Positions 17,730-25,382 of a stretch of DNA of 64,000 nt are shown piece by piece (within the stretch, counting starts at the first letter, position 1; each line of letters opens with the position of its first letter). The notes under the pieces are model-generated. The model was not told where the DNA came from. It saw only the letters and a list, made by a program, of their open reading frames with translations, and searched no databases. A program made the position numbers and the translations under genes. Source of the DNA: Aliishimia sp963678085 (lineage in GTDB: Bacteria > Pseudomonadota > Alphaproteobacteria > Rhodobacterales > Rhodobacteraceae); the NCBI GenBank assembly GCA_963678085.1, contig OY782680.1, positions 2,170,001-2,234,000 on the forward strand, given 5' to 3'.

Positions 17730-18482
17730 TTACTTCGAGCTGCACCAGGCCCGTGCAGCTTGCCCTAGAGCCTCAAAGAGCGGGCGGGAAACCGGGTCTT
17801 TATCTGCGTTATATTCCGGGTGCCATTGCACCGATAGGCCAAAGCCCGGCGCGTCTTTGATGTAAACCGCCTCAGGCGTTCCATCTGGGGCATAGCCATC
17901 AATCACCACACGCGCGCCCGGCTCTTTGATCCCTTGCCCATGCAGCGTGTTGGTCATCACCGTTTGCGCGCCCATAAGCTTGTGAAATGGACCGCCCTCG
18001 CTAAAGGTCACTTCATGGCGCAGCTCGAACTTCTCCTCAAGCGTGCCATCGGGGGGCATGCGGTGATTGTCGCGCCCCGGCAAATCGCGGATTTCCGGGT
18101 GCAGCGTTCCGCCCATTGCCACGTTCACCTCTTGAAAGCCCCGACAAATCGCCAAATATGGCTGGCCGCGTTCGACCAATGCTTTGATCAGCGGCAAGGC
18201 AATCGCATCGCGGTTGCGGTCAAACTCACCATGAGCCTCAGTTGCCTCTTCGCCATATTCTTCGGGATGCACATTGGGTCGCCCGCCGGTAAAGAGAAAC
18301 CCGTCGCAGGTGCTGAGCAATTCAGGCACGCTGACATAGCTGGGATCTGCGGGCACCATCAGCGGCAGGCAATCGCTCACCTGGGCAACGGCATGAGAGT
18401 TCATCTCGCCGCAAGCATGCACCGGGTATTGCTCATGCAGCAGATATGAATTGCCAATAATTCCAATGACCGGACGCGCCAT
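17730..18482 (-). CDS. Gamma-glutamyl-gamma-aminobutyrate hydrolase family protein (peptidase C26)
   Basis: 250 residues with a class-I glutamine-amidotransferase fold. The nucleophile is in YLAICRGFQE (C113), and the other triad members are in QWHPEY (H221, E223). The family includes PuuD, which releases GABA from gamma-glutamyl-GABA in putrescine breakdown. Such a role would suit a genome stretch with three agmatinase-like genes, but other gamma-glutamyl compounds are possible. A strong hairpin with a T-run on the minus strand begins 4 bases after its stop. Confidence 0.85.
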   Translation of the reverse strand: MARPVIGIIGNSYLLHEQYPVHACGEMNSHAVAQVSDCLPLMVPADPSYVSVPELLSTCDGFLFTGGRPNVHPEEYGEEATEAHGEFDRNRDAIALPLIKALVERGQPYLAICRGFQEVNVAMGGTLHPEIRDLPGRDNHRMPPDGTLEEKFELRHEVTFSEGGPFHKLMGAQTVMTNTLHGQGIKEPGARVVIDGYAPDGTPEAVYIKDAPGFGLSVQWHPEYNADKDPVSRPLFEALGQAARAWCSSK

Positions 18483-18618
18483 GAGACCCTCTTTATGCTG
18501 TGCTTTGGCAGGTTATAGGCTCAAATCATAAAAAGGTTAACCCGCGCCGAACCATAATTTGCTTCACAGGCATGGCACTCTTAACGGTATAGTGTGGCAA
18601 TTCAGGCGTGGCCTCTAC

Positions 18619-18646
18619 ATGGCCAAAATCTCTCTGGCTTGGCCAT
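18619..18646. promoter_or_regulatory. Inverted repeat ATGGCCAA-N12-TTGGCCAT, possible operator
   Basis: Two perfect 8-base arms (18619-18626 and 18639-18646) lie in the 263-base gap between the divergent C26 hydrolase and pepN genes. Their centres are 20 bases apart, about two helical turns, which would suit a dimeric regulator. There is no T-run, so it is not a terminator. No regulator is known for it; the operator role is inference. Confidence 0.35.
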
Positions 18647-18745
18647 ATAGGCTGAACTCTTGCTCGACCTGCCCCCATGAAGCATAGGCATTGAACAGCG
18701 CGGGCGGGCACTCTACTCTTTGGCGCAAAGCCCAAGGAGAGCCCC

Positions 18746-21286
18746 ATGCGCGACGCCGCCCCCCAGACCTTTTACCTGAAAGATTACACACCGTTTGGCT
18801 GGGAGGTCGAGAGCGTGCATCTCACCTTCAAACTTGCCCCCAATGCAACGCGCGTGCTTTCTCGTATCGCGTTCACGCCCAAAGACAATGCCAGCGCGCA
18901 GATGTTTTTGCATGGCGAAGAGCTAAAGCTGATAAGCGCCAAGATCGACGGGAATGCAGTTGAGCCCGAGCATGTCTCAGGGGGGATCAACGTCGCGGTG
19001 CCGAGTGCAGCCTTTGTTTGGGAGGCAGAGGTTGAAATTAAGCCGGCAAATAATACCGCTCTTGAAGGGCTTTACATGTCAAACGGGATGTATTGCACGC
19101 AATGTGAGGCGGAAGGGTTTCGAAAGATTACATATTACCCGGACCGCCCCGATGTGATGAGCATCTTTACGGTGCGCATTGAAGGCGTTGAACCTGTGAT
19201 GCTGTCCAATGGCAACCCAAATGGCGCGGGCGAGAACTGGGTCGAATGGCATGATCCCTGGCCAAAACCTGCTTATCTCTTTGCCCTTGTGGCCGGTGAT
19301 CTGCGCGCCACTTCGGGGCAATTTCGCACGATGTCTGGCAAGGATATCGACCTCAACATCTGGGTGCGCCCTGGAGATGAGCACAAGACTGGCTTCGCCC
19401 TTGAGGCGCTCATCAAATCCATGAAATGGGACGAGGAAGTTTATGGGCGCGAATATGATCTCAATGTGTTCAATATCGTCGCCGTTGATGATTTCAACAT
19501 GGGCGCGATGGAGAATAAGGGGCTGAACATTTTTAACGCCTCTGCGGTGCTGGCCTCACCCGAAACCTCTACCGATAGCAATTTTGAGCGGATTGAGGCG
19601 ATCATCGCCCATGAATATTTCCACAATTGGACCGGCAATCGCATCACCTGCCGTGACTGGTTCCAGCTCTGCTTAAAAGAGGGGCTGACCGTGTTCCGCG
19701 ATGCTGAGTTTACGGCCGATATGCGCTCTGCCCCGGTCAAACGTATCAGCGATGTGATGGACCTGCGCGCCCGCCAATTCCCCGAGGACCAAGGCCCACT
19801 CAGCCACCCGGTGCGCCCCGAAAGTTTTCAAGAGATCAACAATTTCTACACCGCAACCATCTATGAAAAAGGTGCTGAGGTGATTGGCATGCTGAAAACC
19901 CTGGTGGGGGATGCGGCCTATGCAACAGCGCTGGATCTTTATTTTACGCGCCACGATGGGCAGGCTTGCACCATTGAGGACTGGCTCAAGGTGTTTGAAG
20001 ACAGCACCGGGCGTGATCTCAGCCAATTTAAGCGCTGGTATTCCCAGGCCGGAACGCCGACGATATCTGTGAAAGAGGAATTTGAGGGCGATAATTACCG
20101 GCTGACCCTGAGCCAATCCCTGCCCGCCTCCGCCACAACGCCAGATCCAAAGCCGCAATTGATCCCCTTTGCCATGGGGCTTTTGAACGGAGATGGCAGC
20201 GAGGCGCTAGAAACCCAAGTGCTTGAACTGACCGAAGCCACACAGACCTTTGTGTTTGAGAGCTTTGATGACAAACCCGTGCTCTCGCCGCTGCGTGGTT
20301 TTTCTGCGCCGGTTATCTTGGATTATGCGCCCGGTAACGCCTTTTTACTGGCCCATGACACTGATAGCTTCACCCGCTGGGAAGCGGCGCGCAATATGGC
20401 AAAATCCTCGCTTTTGCAGATGATCACGACAGGCACAGATCCAGATGCGCAGTATATCAATGAGACAGCAAAGATCTTACTTGATGAAACGCTTGACCCT
20501 GAATATCGCGCTTTGCTTGGCGCGCTGCCCTCTCAAACTGAGCTTGCCACCAGCTTGCATGCAAGTGGAATAACTCCTGACCCAGAGGCGATCTATGGCG
20601 CTGCGCGCGCAATGAGCCAGGCCAAAGCCAATGCGCTTTCAGATGAGCTTGAAGGGCTGCGCGCGCGCCATGCGATAGCTGAGGCTTACCGCCCAGATGC
20701 GGAGCAATCGGGCAAACGTGCTTTGCGCAATGGGGCTCTGTTTTTGCTGAGCAAATTGGACGGGGGCGCTGCTGCCAAAGCGCAGTTTGAAACCGCCAGC
20801 AATATGACCGACCAATTGATGGCCCTGACTGCCCTGGTTCGCGAAGGGCATGGCACCGAAGCATTAGCCGCCTTTGAAACGCAATGGAGCGCCGATCGTT
20901 TGGTGATGGATAAATGGTTCTCGCTACAGGTGATCGAGGCCGCGCCGGAAAAAGCCGCTGAAGTTGCACGCGCGCTCACGCAGCATAAGGATTTCAACGT
21001 CAAAAACCCCAACCGTTTCCGCGCTGTCTTTGGCGCTTTGGGAGCCCATCACGCAGGGTTTCACCACCAAAGCGGTGTGGCCTATGATCTGATGGCAGAT
21101 TGGCTGATCACGCTCGATTCGATGAACCCGCAAACCACGGCCCGTATGTGCTCGGTTTTCCAAACCTGGCGGCGCTATGACGAGGGGCGTCAAGAGAGGA
21201 TGAAAGCCGCGCTAGATCGAATTGCGAGCCATACGGGACTGAGCCGTGATACATCTGAAATGGTGACGCGAATTTTATCTGCATAA
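18746..21286 (+). CDS. pepN: Aminopeptidase N (M1 family)
   Basis: 846 residues, close to the usual length of bacterial PepN. It removes N-terminal amino acids from peptides in the cytosol. The exopeptidase motif GAMENKG is at about 253-259, and the zinc site HEYFHNWTGNRIT has HExxH at 289-293 with the third ligand Glu in CLKEGLTVFRD. The C-terminal helical domain typical of E. coli-type PepN (DUF3458 region) is present. The ATG at 18746 follows an AAGGAGAG ribosome-binding site 7-8 bases upstream. Confidence 0.95.
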   Translation: MRDAAPQTFYLKDYTPFGWEVESVHLTFKLAPNATRVLSRIAFTPKDNASAQMFLHGEELKLISAKIDGNAVEPEHVSGGINVAVPSAAFVWEAEVEIKPANNTALEGLYMSNGMYCTQCEAEGFRKITYYPDRPDVMSIFTVRIEGVEPVMLSNGNPNGAGENWVEWHDPWPKPAYLFALVAGDLRATSGQFRTMSGKDIDLNIWVRPGDEHKTGFALEALIKSMKWDEEVYGREYDLNVFNIVAVDDFNMGAMENKGLNIFNASAVLASPETSTDSNFERIEAIIAHEYFHNWTGNRITCRDWFQLCLKEGLTVFRDAEFTADMRSAPVKRISDVMDLRARQFPEDQGPLSHPVRPESFQEINNFYTATIYEKGAEVIGMLKTLVGDAAYATALDLYFTRHDGQACTIEDWLKVFEDSTGRDLSQFKRWYSQAGTPTISVKEEFEGDNYRLTLSQSLPASATTPDPKPQLIPFAMGLLNGDGSEALETQVLELTEATQTFVFESFDDKPVLSPLRGFSAPVILDYAPGNAFLLAHDTDSFTRWEAARNMAKSSLLQMITTGTDPDAQYINETAKILLDETLDPEYRALLGALPSQTELATSLHASGITPDPEAIYGAARAMSQAKANALSDELEGLRARHAIAEAYRPDAEQSGKRALRNGALFLLSKLDGGAAAKAQFETASNMTDQLMALTALVREGHGTEALAAFETQWSADRLVMDKWFSLQVIEAAPEKAAEVARALTQHKDFNVKNPNRFRAVFGALGAHHAGFHHQSGVAYDLMADWLITLDSMNPQTTARMCSVFQTWRRYDEGRQERMKAALDRIASHTGLSRDTSEMVTRILSA

Positions 21287-21348
21287 CAAAGCGCTGGCAA
21301 ATTCGCCACCTTGCGCCTATAATTTCCCGGTTTGGTATGGAGTTCTAA

Positions 21349-21882
21349 ATGCATATTATATTGGGAATTTTAGCGCTGGGTGCGAGCGCCTATTTTCTGA
21401 TCATGCGCGCACGGCGCGGGGCGGAGATGGCCTCGGAACTTTTGGATGTGGCCGATGATATCCGCGCCGCCGCACGCCGCTTTGGGTTTCGCCGGCAACA
21501 CAATCAGCACCCCATAGAAAGCGTTGATAGCACCAATCTGGCACTCGGGGCTTTGGCAACGGCCTTTATTGAGCTGGATGATTTGCCAACCTCTGAGGCG
21601 CGCAAGACCTTAGAATCAGCCCTGCAAACCCATACGCTGATGACCGCGCAAGAATCCGAAGAGGTCATGGTGCTTGGCCGTTGGCTGGTCTCTGAATGCG
21701 GCACCGCCGTGTTTGCTGTGCCTCGCTTGGCGAAAAAGCTACGCGCTTTGGATAAAGGTGGCACGGGGTTTGCACAGTTCATGGCCGTCATTCAAGATGT
21801 TGCAGCAGAGCAATCTGAGGGCCTATCCCAGCGTCAGAAAGAGGCGCTGGACGAGATCAAAACCGCATTTCGACTGCGATGA
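21349..21882 (+). CDS. Membrane-anchored helical protein, unknown function
   Basis: 177 residues. Residues 1-20 form one membrane segment. The rest is helical and soluble, beginning with a basic stretch RRFGFRRQHNQH and a core ALGALATAFIELDDLPTSEARKTL that faintly recalls TerB-like domains. I do not recognise a firm family. Its stop overlaps the start of the next gene (ATGA), so the two are probably translated together and may act at the same membrane site. Confidence 0.7.
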   Translation: MHIILGILALGASAYFLIMRARRGAEMASELLDVADDIRAAARRFGFRRQHNQHPIESVDSTNLALGALATAFIELDDLPTSEARKTLESALQTHTLMTAQESEEVMVLGRWLVSECGTAVFAVPRLAKKLRALDKGGTGFAQFMAVIQDVAAEQSEGLSQRQKEALDEIKTAFRLR

Positions 21883-22316
21883 ACACCCCCATAGACTATT
21901 CATTCGAGCGGCACGGGCGCAGCTGGGGCGCTTTGGCGGCGGTGGCGATAACCTGGGCTTTCTGCGCACTTCTTGCCCTGGTGCTTGAGGCCTCAATCTG
22001 GATTTGGGGTGTTGTACTCTTGCTCTCTCTGCCCGCCTTATGGGAGTTCTTTCAAAGATCTACGGCGGGCACGCAGCTGACGCCGACAACGCTGTCTTGG
22101 CATACCGGGGACAGAAATGCTGAGATTGCGCTGCGTGAAATTGATCATATCCGCTTTGTAACCCGACTAGATTTTTCGGTTCGCGCCGCTGTGGTGCTGA
22201 AATCGGGGCGCAAACTGCGCATACCAGCAGAAAGCACGCCGCCCTATGAACCCTTTGACGCGGCTTTGCACGCGCTTGACACAAAGACCGAACGGCACCA
22301 TTTCACCTTTCTTTAG
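21879..22316 (+). CDS. Two-pass membrane protein with PH-like C-terminal domain, unknown function
   Basis: 145 residues. Two adjacent membrane segments (about 19-56) are followed by a soluble part of about 85 residues with beta-strand character (TLSWHTGDRNAEIALREIDHI, then RAAVVLKSGRKLRIPA). This layout resembles small bacterial membrane proteins with a pleckstrin-homology-like domain, but no motif proves it. It is coupled to the previous gene by ATGA. Which molecule it contacts cannot be told. Confidence 0.68.
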   Translation: MNTPIDYSFERHGRSWGALAAVAITWAFCALLALVLEASIWIWGVVLLLSLPALWEFFQRSTAGTQLTPTTLSWHTGDRNAEIALREIDHIRFVTRLDFSVRAAVVLKSGRKLRIPAESTPPYEPFDAALHALDTKTERHHFTFL

Positions 22317-22466
22317 TGCCCGAATTCCCGCCTAAATAGCACAAATATGCCGCAGCTTTGGCAAGTTCCCAGCAAAATTTTTCCCAGCAAGAACCGGAGC
22401 CGCGCCTTGTTTCGGCCCGAAAGCGGGGGCACATTCGGGAGAGTAGTTGGCAGCAAAGGGCGCGAT

Positions 22467-23738
22467 ATGGCTCTCTTTACATATCTTAAGAAGCTTTTTC
22501 GCAAAGGGCGAAACCACAGCACTGATGCGGAGCTGGCCCAATTTCAAGCCGCTGCGCAAAAGCCGCGCGGTCAGATGGTCAATATTCCAATCCCAGATCC
22601 AACCGCAGAAGATCGCATCAAGGACCATTGGCAAGACATCGGGCAAAAGCTGGCGCGGCAAGAGGATTGGGCCGAGCTTGCAAACGCATTTCGCCAAGCC
22701 GATCAAGCGGGTCATCTGACCCCTGGCGGCACGTCGGTTGCGGATCTTATTGCGTTTGGTGCGCGTTCAGATTTGATCGCAGCTGTTGAACATAGCTTTG
22801 CAGATGCAGGGTTTGCGCCAGACAGGACAATCGCGGACGGGGCAATCGCGGGCGGGGCCATCGCGGATGGGATCACTGCCCTGGAAGAGATCCTTGAAGA
22901 GCATCCTGAAAACTATGCCCTGGCGCTGATTGTTGCGCATGCTTTTATCGACATTGCCTGGGCCCTGCATAACCATTGTCCAGATGATCAGGACACAGGA
23001 AGCACATTCCATAGCTATATGGCCCAGGCCTCTGAAATCCTATACCCGTTCCGTGGGCAAGATCTACACTCCCCTGCGCTGCTTTCGGCCTATTGCATCC
23101 TGGCGCGCGGGCGCGGTCTGGGTGAGGATGCGATTGTAGCCAGCTATGATGCGCTGATTGATTTCAACCCACGCGATTCGCGCCAGCTGCGCGCCTATGG
23201 CACCTCGCTCTTGCCGCAATGGTCGGGCTCTTATGAGCGGCTCACCATAGAGGCACAGCGCATCGCGGCGCGGCTAGAGCCAAGCTGGGGCAGCGGCGCC
23301 TATACTTGGATGATGATGGATGCGATTGCCCATGACGAGATTGCCTGCGCCTTTGTGGATACGCGTCAGTTCATAGCCGGGTTGCGCGACATTCTGCGCC
23401 AAAAGAGTGACCCGCACACCGTCAACCTTCTGGCCGCGTTCTGCTCTCTCACAATGAGCCAGAAAACAGAAAATGAGGCCTCTAATATCAATCGCGCGCG
23501 CATTTCCGCCTGCCATTCCTGGATCATCAGAGACTATCTCAAAGAGCTGCACCCGCTGATCTGGGCCCATGCCTGCCATGGTTTTGATAATGGGATGCGC
23601 GTGCGCTCGCTGGACAAATTTGCCGAGCTCGGGCTGGAAAGAGCGCAAGAGGTGCTCGATCCCCTCTACACACGTACAGGAGAAACCGAAAGCGCGCTTG
23701 TCTTCACCAAACACGGGCATGCGCGCTGCGACGCATAA
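22467..23738 (+). CDS. Uncharacterised helical-repeat protein
   Basis: 423 residues from the ATG at 22467 (MALFTYLKKLFRKGR); the open frame extends upstream but this start has the usual basic amphipathic head. The protein is almost wholly helical and Ala-rich, with spaced aromatic residues suggesting TPR-like repeats (EEILEEHPENYALALIVAHAFI resembles one such unit). An odd in-frame micro-repeat TIADG-AIAGG-AIADG occurs at 121-135. No catalytic motif is seen. It lies in the same direction as the two preceding unknown genes and upstream of gatB, with 71 bases before gatB. Confidence 0.65.
   Translation: MALFTYLKKLFRKGRNHSTDAELAQFQAAAQKPRGQMVNIPIPDPTAEDRIKDHWQDIGQKLARQEDWAELANAFRQADQAGHLTPGGTSVADLIAFGARSDLIAAVEHSFADAGFAPDRTIADGAIAGGAIADGITALEEILEEHPENYALALIVAHAFIDIAWALHNHCPDDQDTGSTFHSYMAQASEILYPFRGQDLHSPALLSAYCILARGRGLGEDAIVASYDALIDFNPRDSRQLRAYGTSLLPQWSGSYERLTIEAQRIAARLEPSWGSGAYTWMMMDAIAHDEIACAFVDTRQFIAGLRDILRQKSDPHTVNLLAAFCSLTMSQKTENEASNINRARISACHSWIIRDYLKELHPLIWAHACHGFDNGMRVRSLDKFAELGLERAQEVLDPLYTRTGETESALVFTKHGHARCDA
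22827..22871 (+). repeat. Three 15-base in-frame repeats
   Basis: Three consecutive copies of a 15-base unit built on (ac)aatcgcggacggg encode xIAxG pentapeptides in the protein at 22467. The copies differ at only a few bases, suggesting recent slippage. Confidence 0.75.
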
Positions 23739-23809
23739 CAGATCGCACCAGGGCTTGCTGCGCCTTTTGCCTTGCACTATCACCCGGTTAGATTTGCCGG
23801 AGACCTGAT

Positions 23810-25324
23810 ATGCTTGATCTAACCTTTGAAGCGCCAAAACCTAAAATCATCCCAGGAGCCAAGCAAGATTGGGAGCTTGTGATCGGGATGGAGGTGCATG
23901 CTCAGGTTTCGACCCGCGCCAAGCTCTTTTCCGGGGCTTCAACGCAATTTGGTGCAGAGCCCAATTCCAATGTGGCCTTTGTGGATGCGGGCATGCCGGG
24001 CATGCTGCCGGTGATAAATGAGGAATGCGTGGCGCAAGCGGTGCGCACCGGGCTGGGGCTGAAGGCTGAGATTAATTTGATGTCCGCCTTTGATCGCAAA
24101 AACTATTTCTACCCCGATCTGCCGCAAGGCTATCAAATCTCTCAGCTCTACCATCCAATTGTGGGCGAGGGCGAGGTGCTTGTCGAGCTTAGTGAAGGCG
24201 TTGCCCGCCGCGTGCGCATCGAGCGTATTCACTTGGAACAAGATGCCGGCAAATCCATCCATGACATGGACCCGCATATGTCTTTTGTGGATCTCAACCG
24301 CACCGGCGTTGCGCTGATGGAGATCGTCTCGCGCCCCGACATCCGCAGCCCCGAAGAGGCCGCCGCTTATATCGCTAAGCTGCGGCTGATTATGCTTTAT
24401 TTGGGCACCTGTGATGGCAATATGCAAAATGGCAACTTGCGCGCTGACGTGAATGTGTCGATCTGTGCGCCCGGCCAATATGAGAAATACCAAGAGACGC
24501 AAGATTTCTCGCATCTGGGCACACGCTGCGAGATCAAGAACATGAACTCCATGCGCTTTATCCAGCAAGCGATCATGGTCGAGGCCGCGCGCCAGATCAA
24601 AATCGTCGAAGCGGGCGGGCAGGTCGAACAAGAAACCCGGCTCTATGATCCAGATAAACAAGAAACCCGCTCAATGCGCTCCAAAGAAGAGGCGCATGAT
24701 TACCGCTATTTCCCCGACCCCGACCTGCTCCCGCTCGAAATCGAACAGGCTTGGGTGGATGAGATTGCCGCTGGCCTGCCAGAGCTACCAGATGGTAAGA
24801 AATCCCGCTTTATGGGGGATTTTGGGCTCAGCGATTATGATGCAAGCGTGTTGACAGCCGATCTTGCCGCTGCAGCCTTTTTTGAAGAGGTGGCACAGGG
24901 GCGCGATGGGAAAACGGCAGCAAATTGGGTCATCAACGAACTCTTTGGCCGTCTGAAAAAGGACGAGGATCGCGGCATCGAAGACAGCCCCGTATCGCCA
25001 GCCCAGCTTGGCGGCATCATTGATTTGATTGCCAAAGGCGATATCTCAGGCAAAATCGCCAAAGACCTCTTCGAGATTGTCTATACAGAGGGCGGCGCGC
25101 CTGCCGAAATCGTCGAAGCGCGCGGCATGAAACAGGTAACAGACACCGGCGCAATCGAAACCGCCGTGGACGAAATCATCGCCGCCAACCCCGCCCAGGT
25201 CGAAAAAGCCAAAGTGAACCCAAAACTTGCGGGTTGGTTCGTGGGTCAGGTGATGAAAGCCACGGGCGGCAAAGCCAACCCCAAAGCAGTCAACCAGATC
25301 GTTGCACAGAAGCTCGGACTTTAA
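23810..25324 (+). CDS. gatB: Aspartyl/glutamyl-tRNA(Asn/Gln) amidotransferase subunit B
   Basis: 504 residues. GatB is the kinase/tRNA-binding subunit of GatCAB, which converts Glu-tRNA(Gln) or Asp-tRNA(Asn) to the amidated forms. The start region WELVIGMEVHAQVSTRAKLFSG and the YFYPDLPQGYQISQ segment are near-universal GatB signatures, and the C-terminal Yqey-like tail domain (about 360-504) is complete. gatA and gatC are not beside it. A bidirectional terminator separates it from alaS on the other strand. Confidence 0.96.
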   Translation: MLDLTFEAPKPKIIPGAKQDWELVIGMEVHAQVSTRAKLFSGASTQFGAEPNSNVAFVDAGMPGMLPVINEECVAQAVRTGLGLKAEINLMSAFDRKNYFYPDLPQGYQISQLYHPIVGEGEVLVELSEGVARRVRIERIHLEQDAGKSIHDMDPHMSFVDLNRTGVALMEIVSRPDIRSPEEAAAYIAKLRLIMLYLGTCDGNMQNGNLRADVNVSICAPGQYEKYQETQDFSHLGTRCEIKNMNSMRFIQQAIMVEAARQIKIVEAGGQVEQETRLYDPDKQETRSMRSKEEAHDYRYFPDPDLLPLEIEQAWVDEIAAGLPELPDGKKSRFMGDFGLSDYDASVLTADLAAAAFFEEVAQGRDGKTAANWVINELFGRLKKDEDRGIEDSPVSPAQLGGIIDLIAKGDISGKIAKDLFEIVYTEGGAPAEIVEARGMKQVTDTGAIETAVDEIIAANPAQVEKAKVNPKLAGWFVGQVMKATGGKANPKAVNQIVAQKLGL

Positions 25325-25346
25325 TCCTGCGCGACATATAGCCTAT

Positions 25347-25380
25347 GAAAAGCCCCCCGAGATCATCCGAGGGGCTTTTT
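25347..25380. terminator. Bidirectional rho-independent terminator between gatB and alaS
   Basis: The hairpin AGCCCCCCGA-gatca-TCCGAGGGGCT (25351-25376) is flanked by AAAA on the left and TTTTT on the right. It can end both the gatB transcript (stop at 25324) and the alaS transcript (stop at 25383). The one imperfect pair is a G-U wobble when read on the minus strand. Confidence 0.82.
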
Positions 25381-25382
25381 GT

